A stretch of 21,895 bases of DNA from JAVXAN01 sp036660495 (GCA_036660495.1 JAVXAN010000014.1:1-21895), one strand, 5' to 3'. Positions 14,736-21,848 are shown, counted from the stretch's first letter. Translations and numbers: made by a program. Notes: a model not told the origin generated them from the letters alone.

Positions 14736-15169
14736 TGTTCTTTACTTCCTTTACTACTTAATAAGATTTTTTTAATACCAATGTATGGTAATAAGGCACA
14801 TTTTTTTCGGTTAGCTTGCTTATAAATATCATCATATACATTTGCTTCTTTTAATATTTCTTTATCATAAGGCATTTCGTTTATCATTGCCTCATAATTT
14901 TTTGTGATTTCTAATGCTTCTTCAACCGTTTTTTCCAAAAACAGTTCAATCATAATTGAAGTTGCTGAAGTAGATATTGCACAAGCTTCTCCATCAAACC
15001 TAATGTCCTTAATTACATTATCCTCTATTTTTATAATTAAATCAATATTATCAATACAAGATTCACTATTCATGTTTACTTTTTCATAGCCCTCGCCGCT
15101 TTTTAACCCCTTATTAATTGGATTTTCATAATGGCTTAAAATTATGTCTTTTTTTAAATTATTATCCAT
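14729..15169 (-). CDS. sufU: Zinc-type sulfur acceptor SufU
   Basis: SufU takes persulfide sulfur from SufS by zinc-ligand exchange and passes it on for Fe-S assembly. The 146-residue protein has the conserved ligands C38 and D40 (ESCIDNIDL), C63 (GEACAIS) and a C-terminal Cys (RKKCALLP). The SufU-specific insertion is present between the second and third Cys regions, distinguishing it from IscU. The N-terminal YENPINKG matches the YxNPRNKG signature. The ATG at 15169 has GGAGG upstream, eight bases after sufS. It ends KEQC-stop, overlapping the next gene. Confidence 0.92.
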   Translation of the reverse strand: MDNNLKKDIILSHYENPINKGLKSGEGYEKVNMNSESCIDNIDLIIKIEDNVIKDIRFDGEACAISTSATSIMIELFLEKTVEEALEITKNYEAMINEMPYDKEILKEANVYDDIYKQANRKKCALLPYIGIKKILLSSKGSKEQC

Positions 15170-15177
15170 AAAACCTC

Positions 15178-16371
15178 CTATAGTGAATCATATAAAATGT
15201 TTTCGTTATCTAAAGCATCAATCAGTTTATCAACGTCTTCTTTAGTATTATAAAAGTACAAACTTACTCTACAGGTATTACTAACACCTAAAACTTCAGA
15301 TAAAGTTTTAGCACAATGATTACCAACCCTAACACAAATGTTTTTCTTATTTAAATATGCAGCAACATCCTGGCTAAACACCCCATCAACATTAAAAGTT
15401 ATAATTCCATTTTTTATATTTTTATTATAAATAACAACGTTTTTTAACTTTTCTAGTTTTTCTACCATGTATTTTTTTAATGACACTTCATAACTATAAA
15501 TATTTTCAATTCCAAGCTCATTAATGTAATCAATTGCTTTGGAAAAGCCAATAACGCCAGCAATATTAGGAGTACCGGCTTCAAGCTTATATGGTAATTC
15601 TTTATATTCCGTATTCATTTTACTGTCAAAAAAAGCATTCATCCCACCACCGACATTAAGTGGCTTAACTTTTTCTAAGTATTTTTCTTTTCCGTACAAA
15701 ACTCCAACTCCAGTTGGACCTAACATTTTATGGGCTGAAAAAGCATAAAAATCAACGTCTAAATCATTAACATCAACTTTTTTATGAGGAACGCTCTGAG
15801 CTCCATCTACTACCATCAAAATTCCCTGTTTATGAGCAAAACTACTTATTTCTTTAATTGGTCTTACATCACCAATTACGTTAGTAATATGCGCTAAACT
15901 AATAACCTTTGTTTTAGAAGTAACAGCCTTCTTTACGTTATTAAAGGTAACTATTAAATCACTTTCTAAGTCAACATACTTAATTATGGCACCAGTTTTT
16001 TTAGCTACTTCAAACCAAGGAAGAATTAACGAAGCATGTTCAGCTTTTGTTGTTACGATTTCATCTCCTGGTTTTAAATAACTTGTAAAAAAACCACTAA
16101 TTGCCAAGTTAAGTGATTCTGTTGCACCACTAGTAAAAATTATCTCTTTACTACTAAAAGCGTTAATAAACTTAGCCGTTTTATCCCTTGTCTCTTCAAA
16201 TTCAGCATCTACTTTCTTACTTATATCATAATCACCACGGTGAGCATTAGCACAATAATTTTCATAATAATCAGTCATTTTTTCGATAACGCACCTTGGC
16301 TTTAGAGTAGTTGCACAACTATCAAAATAAGTGGTTTTACTAAGCATTGGAAAATCTTGTTTAAAATTCAT
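15178..16371 (-). CDS. sufS: Cysteine desulfurase SufS
   Basis: This is a PLP-dependent class II cysteine desulfurase giving alanine and enzyme-bound persulfide. The 397-residue protein has the PLP lysine K215 in FSAHKMLGPTGVG, the cofactor segment VDGAQSVPH and the catalytic C353 in VRVGNHCAK (usually RxGHHC). Length is standard for SufS. A strong GGAGGTGATTTT site precedes ATG 16371, and the gene starts five bases after sufD. Its direct neighbour SufU is its expected sulfur acceptor. Confidence 0.96.
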   Translation of the reverse strand: MNFKQDFPMLSKTTYFDSCATTLKPRCVIEKMTDYYENYCANAHRGDYDISKKVDAEFEETRDKTAKFINAFSSKEIIFTSGATESLNLAISGFFTSYLKPGDEIVTTKAEHASLILPWFEVAKKTGAIIKYVDLESDLIVTFNNVKKAVTSKTKVISLAHITNVIGDVRPIKEISSFAHKQGILMVVDGAQSVPHKKVDVNDLDVDFYAFSAHKMLGPTGVGVLYGKEKYLEKVKPLNVGGGMNAFFDSKMNTEYKELPYKLEAGTPNIAGVIGFSKAIDYINELGIENIYSYEVSLKKYMVEKLEKLKNVVIYNKNIKNGIITFNVDGVFSQDVAAYLNKKNICVRVGNHCAKTLSEVLGVSNTCRVSLYFYNTKEDVDKLIDALDNENILYDSL

Positions 16372-16375
16372 AAAA

Positions 16376-17122
16376 TCACCTCCAATAATTTAATGTTTTT
16401 TCTTTCAATCCTTCTTTTTCTAAAGAAGAAATGTCTAGACTCGTTGTTAAAAATCCGTTTAATAATAAGTTATAAGCATCTTTTATGGCTATTCCCCTTG
16501 TTTGCAAATAAAACACTTGTTCTTTATTAAACTTACCTATAAAAGCAGCATGCCTTGCATTAACATCATATTCATCAATTAATAATACGGGTTTAATTAT
16601 ATTTTTTTCATGATTACTTAAACATATTATCTTACTATCTTGATCAACAAAACATCCTTTAACACCTTTTTTTACTTTAGTTGTAATATCAAAATCAATA
16701 CTTCCATCATTAAAGGTTGCACCACAATTATAAACAACGCTTTTGCTATTGTTATTTAAATGATCAATATTTACTTTTACCATTTTTTCACTATTAGTTA
16801 TAATTGAATTATTAAGTTTTATTTTGCTGTTTTTTCCTAGTAAACTTACGTTTATATCCTCATCTTTACCATCAAAAATTATGTTATTAACAGAAACACA
16901 AGCATCATACACCTTAATATTTATTACCATTTTTACCATTAATGTTGTTTTTCTTAGTATGTTAACCTCACCTTTTTTTACAACGATTTCTATTTCATTA
17001 ATGTCATTATTATTTATTAAAATATCACAATCATTATTTATTATTATGCTTAATTTATTATTAGTAATAGTAGCTTTTAGGTTATTGCTTTTTATATTTC
17101 TATCTACTACTATCCTATTCAT
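16376..17122 (-). CDS. sufD: SufD, short and divergent
   Basis: SufD partners SufB and SufC in the Fe-S scaffold. At 248 residues it is much shorter than usual SufD (about 420-440). The C-terminal end is plain: EYDVNARHAAFIGKFNKEQ with the conserved His, then VFYLQTRGIAIKDAYNLLLNGF. The central part consists of beta-helix-like repeats rich in Asn, Ile and Asp. The N-terminal helical domain is missing. The frame is continuous and overlaps sufC by eight bases at ATG 17122, so this is a compact version and not a pseudogene. It lies between sufC and sufS as in Bacillus. Confidence 0.85.
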   Translation of the reverse strand: MNRIVVDRNIKSNNLKATITNNKLSIIINNDCDILINNNDINEIEIVVKKGEVNILRKTTLMVKMVINIKVYDACVSVNNIIFDGKDEDINVSLLGKNSKIKLNNSIITNSEKMVKVNIDHLNNNSKSVVYNCGATFNDGSIDFDITTKVKKGVKGCFVDQDSKIICLSNHEKNIIKPVLLIDEYDVNARHAAFIGKFNKEQVFYLQTRGIAIKDAYNLLLNGFLTTSLDISSLEKEGLKEKTLNYWR

Positions 17123-17906
17123 ATTTTAATCCTTCTTTAACGATACCTGTCCCATTAAATGACTTATCCCTTACTATTTTAGCAAAATCAAAACCATTTT
17201 CCTCTATTTTTTGTGCTAAAAGGTAGTTTCCACTTTGAATTATCGCCCCATTACTTAAAACATGAACATAATCAGGCTTAACATATTTTAACAAATGTGT
17301 ATAATGCGTTATCATTAAAATAGAAACATCTTTGTTTTTCTTTTTATAATTATCAATGTTTCCTGCAACTATCTTTAAACTATCAACATCAAGCCCTGAG
17401 TCAATTTCATCTAGCAAAACCATTTTAGGCTCTAATATTTTCATTTGAAGAATTTCGTTTTTCTTTTTTTCTCCACCAGAAAAACCTTTGTTAACAGAGC
17501 GATGAATCATCGAAGAAGGGATTAATAGTTCACTACTAGCCTCATCTATTTTTTTTATAAATTCATATAGATTAACATTCTTATTTTCTTTAGCACTTAG
17601 CGCAGTTCTTAAAAAATCAGAGTTAGTCACCCCATCTATTTCAAGTGGCAATTGCATTGCTAAAAAGATGCCTAACCTTGCTCTTTCATCTGTTGTATAA
17701 TTCAAAATACTTTTACCATTATATATAATATCACCACTAGTAACTTTATAATTTGAATCTCCTAAAACAACCTTTGTTAGAGTGCTTTTTCCAGCACCAT
17801 TAGGTCCCATAATTACATGAGTTTCACCATCATTAATTGTTAAATTAAGTTTATTTAAAACAAGTTTTTCATTTGCATATACGGTTAAATCTTTTATTAT
17901 AAGCAT
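17115..17906 (-). CDS. sufC: Fe-S assembly ATPase SufC
   Basis: An ABC-type ATPase that drives the conformational change of SufBCD. The 263-residue protein has Walker A GPNGAGKST (34-42), a Q-loop region AMQLPLEIDGV, the SufC signature NKGFSGGEKKKNEILQ (about 139-154), Walker B KMVLLDEIDSGLD (about 161-173) and the H-loop MITHYTHLL. I start at ATG 17906, with GAGGTG six bases upstream; the GTG at 17915 is part of that ribosome site. It is the first gene of the suf operon. Confidence 0.96.
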   Translation of the reverse strand: MLIIKDLTVYANEKLVLNKLNLTINDGETHVIMGPNGAGKSTLTKVVLGDSNYKVTSGDIIYNGKSILNYTTDERARLGIFLAMQLPLEIDGVTNSDFLRTALSAKENKNVNLYEFIKKIDEASSELLIPSSMIHRSVNKGFSGGEKKKNEILQMKILEPKMVLLDEIDSGLDVDSLKIVAGNIDNYKKKNKDVSILMITHYTHLLKYVKPDYVHVLSNGAIIQSGNYLLAQKIEENGFDFAKIVRDKSFNGTGIVKEGLKYE

Positions 17907-17927
17907 GCTTTTCACCTCGTTATTTAT

Positions 17928-17955
17928 ATTTTAGCACCTTTTAGCAAATAAACAA
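17928..17955 (-). promoter_or_regulatory. Candidate promoter of the suf operon
   Basis: TTGTTT (17955-17950), 16 bases, TAAAAT (17933-17928) on the minus strand. Two direct copies of TTTTAGCA (17929-17936 and 17939-17946 on the plus strand), ten bases apart, fall in the spacer and -10. Confidence 0.4.
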
Positions 17956-18001
17956 AATAAAAATATATAAAATATGTTAAAATTAAAAAGAGGTGATTTA
18001 A

Positions 18002-18364
18002 ATGGAATGTGTTTTTTGTAAAATAGCAAAAGGAGAAATTCCTAGTTTAAAATATTATGAAGATGAGCAGGTAATGGTCTTTTTAGACATTAACCCCGAT
18101 TGTAATGGACATAGTTTAATAATTCCAAAGTTACATTCAAAAGATGCTTTTGATATTGATAACAAAATGATGATTCATATTCATGAAACATCAAAAAAAG
18201 TAATGACAAACTTACAAGAAAAACTTAAGTGTGATGGTTTTTCATTAATTCAAAATAACGGATCCGCCCAGCAGGTAAAACATTATCATTTACACGTTAA
18301 ACCAGTTTATAAAAACAATACTACACTAAAAGATCCAAATGAAATATTTAATTTAATAAAATAA
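18002..18364 (+). CDS. hit: HIT-family nucleotide hydrolase (HinT-like)
   Basis: A 120-residue histidine-triad protein; relatives hydrolyse purine nucleoside phosphoramidates and adenylates. The triad is HYHLHVK (H94, H96, H98) near the C-terminus. The N-terminal CVFCKIAKGEIPS holds the CxxC that binds zinc in many Gram-positive members. LDINPDCNGHSLIIPKLH is the usual middle motif. ATG 18002 has AAAGAGGTG upstream. It is divergent from the suf operon. The stop is followed at once by a terminator hairpin. Confidence 0.93.
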   Translation: MECVFCKIAKGEIPSLKYYEDEQVMVFLDINPDCNGHSLIIPKLHSKDAFDIDNKMMIHIHETSKKVMTNLQEKLKCDGFSLIQNNGSAQQVKHYHLHVKPVYKNNTTLKDPNEIFNLIK

Positions 18365-18386
18365 AGAGGCTCAATGAGCCTCTTTT
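18365..18386. terminator. Bidirectional terminator between hit and the YjcZ-like gene
   Basis: AGAGGCT (18365-18371), CAATG loop, AGCCTCT (18377-18383), then TTTT on the plus strand; the minus strand also ends in a TTTATTTT tail. It begins directly after the hit stop codon and touches the stop of the convergent small gene. Confidence 0.75.
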
Positions 18387-18492
18387 AGCATATAAATGAT
18401 CCTACTATTATAGCTAGTAAAATATATAAAACAATTATTGTTAAATAACTTTTACTTCCACAATGAGTAGGTGTTGTTTGACAGCATGCCAT
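18385..18492 (-). CDS. YjcZ-like small spore membrane protein (first copy)
   Basis: A 35-codon frame from ATG 18492, with GGGAGG eight bases upstream, to TAA 18385. The product has a polar Cys-rich head (MACCQTTPTHCGSKSY) and one hydrophobic helix (LTIIVLYILLAIIVGSF) ending in Ile-Cys. This size and shape is that of the YjcZ/SscA group of tiny sporulation proteins, which have a polar or Gly-rich head and a VLFILLIIVG-type helix. Four cysteines are unusual and may crosslink or bind metal. It lies 22 bases after a second gene of the same type, presumably on the same transcript. The ribosome site and family pattern make a chance frame unlikely. Confidence 0.75.
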   Translation of the reverse strand: MACCQTTPTHCGSKSYLTIIVLYILLAIIVGSFIC

Positions 18493-18514
18493 TATTTAAA
18501 CCTCCCTTTTTATA

Positions 18515-18598
18515 TTAAATGTAAGCACCTATTATGATTACTAATAAAATAAATAATACTAATATAATTCCAGCTCCAGATGCGTAACAATTTCCCAT
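18515..18598 (-). CDS. YjcZ-like small spore membrane protein (second copy)
   Basis: A 27-codon frame from ATG 18598, with GGAGG eight bases upstream, to TAA 18515. The product starts MGNCYASGAG and continues with the helix IILVLFILLVIIIGAY, which closely matches the YjcZ family consensus (Gly/Ala-rich head, then VLFILLIIVG). It is promoter-proximal to the first copy. A sigma-K/E-like promoter precedes it, so expression in the mother cell late in sporulation is likely by analogy with Bacillus yjcZ and sscA relatives. Confidence 0.8.
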   Translation of the reverse strand: MGNCYASGAGIILVLFILLVIIIGAYI

Positions 18599-18628
18599 GT
18601 TTCATTCCTCCTTTTTGTCTTTTCAAAG

Positions 18629-18656
18629 TATTTTATGGTTTAAATACCAAATGTGT
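18629..18656 (-). promoter_or_regulatory. Sigma-K/sigma-E-like promoter of the YjcZ-like pair
   Basis: On the minus strand ACAC (18656-18653), 15 to 17 bases, then CATAAAATA (18637-18629), which fits the Bacillus sigma-K pattern AC-N16/17-CATAnnnTA. It lies 30 bases before the ATG at 18598. No sigma-A-type promoter is apparent on this strand in this gap. Confidence 0.5.
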
Positions 18657-18676
18657 GAGTATGTTTAGTAAAAAAG

Positions 18677-18705
18677 TTGTGTTTTAGCATATAATTTGTT
18701 ATCAT
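18677..18705 (+). promoter_or_regulatory. Candidate sigma-A promoter of the prsA-like gene
   Basis: TTGTGT (18677-18682), 17 bases, TATCAT (18700-18705); the ribosome site AAGGAGG follows about 15 bases later. Confidence 0.45.
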
Positions 18706-18734
18706 ATAGATGTAAATTTTAAGGAGGATATGAA

Positions 18735-19985
18735 ATGGAAGAAAAGAAAAAAGCAAAAAAACCCATTAATAAAAAAGATTTACCTAATAAAAAAAGTACT
18801 ACTTCTAAGAAAGTAGTAACTAGTAAGCCAGCAAAAAAAGAAGCAACAAGTAAAACTACTAAAAAGTCTGCAATAAATACTGTAGCTAAAAAAGAAGTTA
18901 AAAAAGATGCTAAAAAGTTAGAAAACAAAATAACGGTTGAAAGTGTTAAAACAAAAAGAAAATTTAACATTATACAGTGGTTTAACAAGTTAACTATTGA
19001 ACAAATAGCTATTTGGGGTACCGCGTTAGTTGTTTTATTATTAATAGTGCTTATTCTTGTATCATCTAGGAATTCAAAATTACCAAACGGAGATGAAGTA
19101 ATTGTTAAAGTAAATGGTAAAAAAATTACTGCTCAAGAATTATATAATAACCTTAAAAATAAAAATGGTAGAAACTACGTAATAGATACTATTGATACGT
19201 ATATAATTGATAAAGAATATAAAACTACAAGTGCTATTAGAGAATCAGCTAAATCAACCATTGAAAGTTATAAAAGCACTTATGGTGATAACTTTAAATC
19301 ATTCTTATCATATAATGGTTTAACAAGTGAAGCTGAATTAGAAAGTATATTAATTAAAAACCAAAAATTAACTAATGTAACTAAAAAGTTTATTAAAGCT
19401 AACTTAACTGCAAAAGAAATGGAAGAATATTACAATAAAAGTATTGTTGGTGATATAAAGGCTAGTCACATATTAATACCTTTTGATAATAAAAAAGATG
19501 CAACTGATGAAGAAAAGACTGCTAATGAGGCTGCTGCGAAAGCTAAAGCTGAAGCACTTATTATAAGAATTAAAAATGGTGAAGACTTTGCAACTTTAGC
19601 TAAAGAAAATTCAAGTGATGAAGGTTCTAAAAAAGATGGTGGAAACTTAGGATATTTCAATAAAGGATCAATGGTTGAAGAATTTGAAACTGCCGCTTAC
19701 AAGCTAAGTCTTAATGAATATACAACTACTCCAGTTAAAACAACTTATGGATACCATATAATTATGAAAACTGGTGAAAAGAAAAAACCAAGTTATAAAA
19801 CTTCAAAAGATATAATAATTAAAAATATAGTTGAAGAAAAAACTAATAATGATCCAGCTTCTGCTGCTATGGCAATGGATAATTTAAGAAAAAAATATGA
19901 TTTAAAAATATATGATAAAACTATTAAAACTGATTATAATCAATATTTAAAAGAATCAACTCAAAAAACAAATAATGTAAAATAA
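18735..19985 (+). CDS. prsA: Membrane-anchored PrsA/SurA-type peptidyl-prolyl isomerase
   Basis: This extracytoplasmic foldase helps secreted proteins fold after export. The 416-residue protein has a very basic N-terminal tail (residues 1-77, about a third Lys with Ala, Thr and Ser), one membrane helix (about 91-111) and a SurA-N-like helical domain (about 120-230). A PpiC parvulin domain follows (about 239-349: IKASHILIPF, FATLAKENSSDEGSKKDGGN, LGYFNKGSMVEEFE, TTYGYHIIM), then a lysine-rich end. Classical PrsA is a lipoprotein with a signal peptide and lipobox Cys; here no lipobox exists and anchoring is by the helix, with the Lys tail left in the cytoplasm. ATG 18735 has AAGGAGG upstream. 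It has a single-gene transcript with its own terminator. Confidence 0.85.
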   Translation: MEEKKKAKKPINKKDLPNKKSTTSKKVVTSKPAKKEATSKTTKKSAINTVAKKEVKKDAKKLENKITVESVKTKRKFNIIQWFNKLTIEQIAIWGTALVVLLLIVLILVSSRNSKLPNGDEVIVKVNGKKITAQELYNNLKNKNGRNYVIDTIDTYIIDKEYKTTSAIRESAKSTIESYKSTYGDNFKSFLSYNGLTSEAELESILIKNQKLTNVTKKFIKANLTAKEMEEYYNKSIVGDIKASHILIPFDNKKDATDEEKTANEAAAKAKAEALIIRIKNGEDFATLAKENSSDEGSKKDGGNLGYFNKGSMVEEFETAAYKLSLNEYTTTPVKTTYGYHIIMKTGEKKKPSYKTSKDIIIKNIVEEKTNNDPASAAMAMDNLRKKYDLKIYDKTIKTDYNQYLKESTQKTNNVK

Positions 19986-20003
19986 TAATTTGTTTATAAA
20001 AAC

Positions 20004-20046
20004 AAAAACTGACAATTAGAAATAAAATTCTAATTATCAGTTTTTT
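20004..20046. terminator. Bidirectional terminator between prsA and recX
   Basis: CTGACAATTAGAA (20009-20021) pairs with TTCTAATTATCAG (20028-20040) with one mismatch; six Ts follow on the plus strand, and five As before the stem give Ts for the minus strand. Confidence 0.85.
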
Positions 20047-20055
20047 ATATTTATA

Positions 20056-20826
20056 TTAATTTTCTGCTGATATTTTTGAGATTTCTTCAGCTGTATATCC
20101 TTTACTATATAGTTTTTGAATAATAAAATACTGAAGTTTTTCTATATCGTACTTATTTTTATATTTATTATAAAGTTTATTATATTCTTTTTGTAAATAA
20201 ATAATATCTGATTTTAATTTAAACTTTGATAATTCTTCTAAAATCATTTCACGATCAAAACCCAAACCCACAAAATAATTAATGAGTTTTACCTTAAGCA
20301 TTTTACCACTACTGTTTTTCCTTATTTTAATTTGTTTATCAATTAAGTTATAAAGTTTTTCCCTAATTATTAACTCATCAATCTCACCAATCACTTCATC
20401 AACAACCTCAATTAATATTCCACTTTTTAATAATAAATTTTTAATTTTATAAGGTCCATATGAAGTTAAAACCATACAGTCATTAACAAATGCCTTAGTA
20501 AAATTAAAATCATTTATATACCCGTTTTTTATCAGTTTATCAATGGTTTCATCTATCAAAGATTCATCAATTTTTTTCCTTTTTAAATACTCTTTTACTT
20601 CCTTAGTACTTCTAATTCTAATTGAAATATAATTTAAAGCAATATTATATACATATACACTTAGGTTTTGGTTTGGAAGGCTTTCTAATAATTCTTCCGT
20701 TATTTCCTTGGTAAGCAACAAATTATTATTTACAATAACATCTTCATATAAACTTATAACATCTCCATTATCAAGGTATACTTTGTATTTAGCTTTAGAT
20801 ACCTTTTTAAATTTCAGAATTTTCAT
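20056..20826 (-). CDS. recX: Regulatory protein RecX
   Basis: RecX modulates RecA filaments. The 256-residue protein resembles the long Bacillus type (about 264): a beta-rich N-terminal extension (YKVYLDNGDVISLYEDVIV), then tandem three-helix repeats. The first of these has the signature SIRIRSTKEVKEYLKRKKID followed by GYINDFNFTKAFVND. A later repeat has YGPYKIKNLLLKSGI, and the C-terminus LQYFIIQKLYSKGYTAEEI. Start ATG 20826 with AGGAGGTG upstream. It follows rpoZ by 33 bases and is probably cotranscribed with it, which is not the usual rpoZ neighbourhood (gmk, coaBC). Confidence 0.9.
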   Translation of the reverse strand: MKILKFKKVSKAKYKVYLDNGDVISLYEDVIVNNNLLLTKEITEELLESLPNQNLSVYVYNIALNYISIRIRSTKEVKEYLKRKKIDESLIDETIDKLIKNGYINDFNFTKAFVNDCMVLTSYGPYKIKNLLLKSGILIEVVDEVIGEIDELIIREKLYNLIDKQIKIRKNSSGKMLKVKLINYFVGLGFDREMILEELSKFKLKSDIIYLQKEYNKLYNKYKNKYDIEKLQYFIIQKLYSKGYTAEEISKISAEN

Positions 20827-20859
20827 TAGTTCACCTCCTATAATAAAAAAACATAATAC

Positions 20860-21054
20860 TTATTTAATATGTATTAAGTCTTCCATCACTTCTTCTAAAG
20901 CTCTTCCAATGTTTTTTTCACATGTATATTTTGATTCTTGCATTTGATAATGTTTAGTGGCTTGCATTTCAGTACTTCTTCTGCTTACTATATGGACTAA
21001 TAAATATTTAGAACCTACTTTAGTTAATAATTTATCTATAGACGGATAAATCAT
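20860..21054 (-). CDS. rpoZ: RNA polymerase omega subunit
   Basis: A 64-residue subunit that stabilises RNA polymerase assembly. MIYPSIDKLLTKVGSKYLLV aligns with the Bacillus start (PSIDSLMNKLDSKYTLV), followed by SRRSTEMQ and the conserved IGRALEEVMEDL end. I start at ATG 21054: GAGGGGAG sits eight bases upstream and would be inside the coding sequence of a longer frame from 21081. A hydrophilic insertion with one Cys (QESKYTCEKN) precedes the last helix. Confidence 0.93.
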   Translation of the reverse strand: MIYPSIDKLLTKVGSKYLLVHIVSRRSTEMQATKHYQMQESKYTCEKNIGRALEEVMEDLIHIK

Positions 21055-21076
21055 CTTTATCACTCCCCTCTTTTTT

Positions 21077-21105
21077 AGCATATCACCATATTATTGGCTT
21101 TACAA
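21077..21105 (-). promoter_or_regulatory. Candidate promoter of rpoZ-recX
   Basis: TTGTAA (21105-21100), 17 bases, TATGCT (21082-21077) on the minus strand, just upstream of the rpoZ ribosome site. Confidence 0.4.
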
Positions 21106-21131
21106 CAAATTTTATAATATTTTACAATATT

Positions 21132-21635
21132 TTACATTTTAACTTTTTTTTCGTCAATTGGAACAAAAATAGCGTCTGGTATATTTAAAACGTCCGTTAA
21201 AAAATCAAGTCGTTTTTCATAATCCGCTTGTGATATTCTACCATTTTTTATTTCTTTTAAAACTTTTTTTTCAAATAAAGGTTTTAAAAGATTACAATTA
21301 TTTTTACATAACTCGTACAATTCTATTTCTGTTAAATTTTTTGATGCTTCATATCCTAAATTCATAACATCTTCAAATACATTATAATCATTTTCGTCAG
21401 AAACATTTTTAATAAAGCTCTCTTTTATAATTTCTTTTTCATTAAGCTTATCTAAATTATCCACAAAATTTTGACCTAGTAACTTTTCAATTACTGGATA
21501 CATAATATCTGTAAAAGATAATTCTTCCTTTGCATTTCCAAGAGTAACATCAATAACACGAAGTTTAACAATCCTCTTGATAGCATCTTTTTCATTTTCA
21601 ATTTTTTTTATTAATTCTGATGTGTTATTACTCAT
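21132..21635 (-). CDS. Unrecognised acidic helical protein
   Basis: A 167-residue protein I cannot place. It is almost entirely helical and charged, without signal peptide or membrane segment. Notable parts are KRIVKLRVIDVTLGNAKEEL near residues 20-40, a Glu/Leu-rich middle, two cysteines in ELYELCKNNCNLL, and a lysine-ended tail. The start is ATG 21635, with GGAGG five bases upstream; an in-frame ATG at 21647 would place the ribosome site in the gene. An extended -10 (TGTTATAAT) precedes it. It is upstream of rpoZ by 77 bases, which hold a separate promoter candidate. Confidence 0.75.
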   Translation of the reverse strand: MSNNTSELIKKIENEKDAIKRIVKLRVIDVTLGNAKEELSFTDIMYPVIEKLLGQNFVDNLDKLNEKEIIKESFIKNVSDENDYNVFEDVMNLGYEASKNLTEIELYELCKNNCNLLKPLFEKKVLKEIKNGRISQADYEKRLDFLTDVLNIPDAIFVPIDEKKVKM

Positions 21636-21655
21636 ATTTGCCTCCATACACTTCC

Positions 21656-21664
21656 ATTATAACA
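21656..21664 (-). promoter_or_regulatory. Extended -10 promoter of the acidic helical protein gene
   Basis: TGTTATAAT on the minus strand (TATAAT at 21661-21656), about 20 bases before the ATG. No good -35 is seen at 17 bases; the extended -10 may compensate. Confidence 0.45.
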
Positions 21665-21673
21665 TAATAAATC

Positions 21674-21700
21674 AAAAAAATTCCATAAAGGAATTTTTTT
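21674..21700. terminator. Bidirectional terminator after the CotD-like frame
   Basis: AAAAAAATTCC (21674-21684), ATAAA, GGAATTTTTTT (21690-21700) is a perfect palindrome with a T-run on either strand. It overlaps two bases of the stop codon of the CotD-like frame, which supports that frame being, or having been, a gene. Confidence 0.7.
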
Positions 21701-21848
21701 ATTGTCTAGGGCAGCAGCCTGGATCTAAGTTAGTTACTACATTTTCTTCTGAACAACTATATTCTGGTGTATATGTATGTTTAATTATATGATTATTTAC
21801 TACCCTTGTATGTACTGGACAAATATGCGTTTGTTAGTATTTTGTCAT
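21699..21848 (-). pseudogene. CotD-like spore coat protein frame with in-frame TAA at codon 5
   Basis: From ATG 21848 the frame reads Met-Thr-Lys-Tyr, then TAA (21836-21834), then 44 further codons to TAA 21699. The product after the first stop includes THICPVHTRVVNNHIIKH, then TYTPEYSCSEEN and the end NLDPGCCPRQ. His/Val/Cys-rich composition, the VHTxVVxNHxIKH pattern and the DPG plus CC end resemble inner spore coat protein CotD. No ATG, GTG or TTG lies in frame after the first stop, so translation of the conserved part needs suppression, a non-standard start, or correction of a sequence error. A GAGGT touches the ATG, an unusually short spacing. The family call is moderate; the broken frame is directly visible. 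Confidence 0.5.

Noticed and set aside
16824..17129. Hydrophobic 101-codon plus-strand frame opposite sufD
   Set aside because: Made of reversed Asn/Ile-rich sufD codons; shadow of a conserved gene.
18719..18988. 89-codon minus-strand frame opposite the start of prsA
   Set aside because: Phe/Leu/Ser-rich because it is the complement of Lys-rich codons; no ribosome site.
21112..21140. Tandem repeat of about 10 bases (ACAATATTTT-like, two and a half copies)
   Set aside because: Very short AT-rich repeat overlapping the end of a gene; slippage or chance explains it.
21577..21792. 71-codon plus-strand frame near the right edge
   Set aside because: Crosses a terminator and the CotD-like frame, Phe/Ser-rich shadow, no ribosome site.
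21834..21836. Idea that TAA is recoded as an amino acid in this organism
   Set aside because: All other genes in the window end at TAA or TAG in the expected places, so a general code change is not supported.
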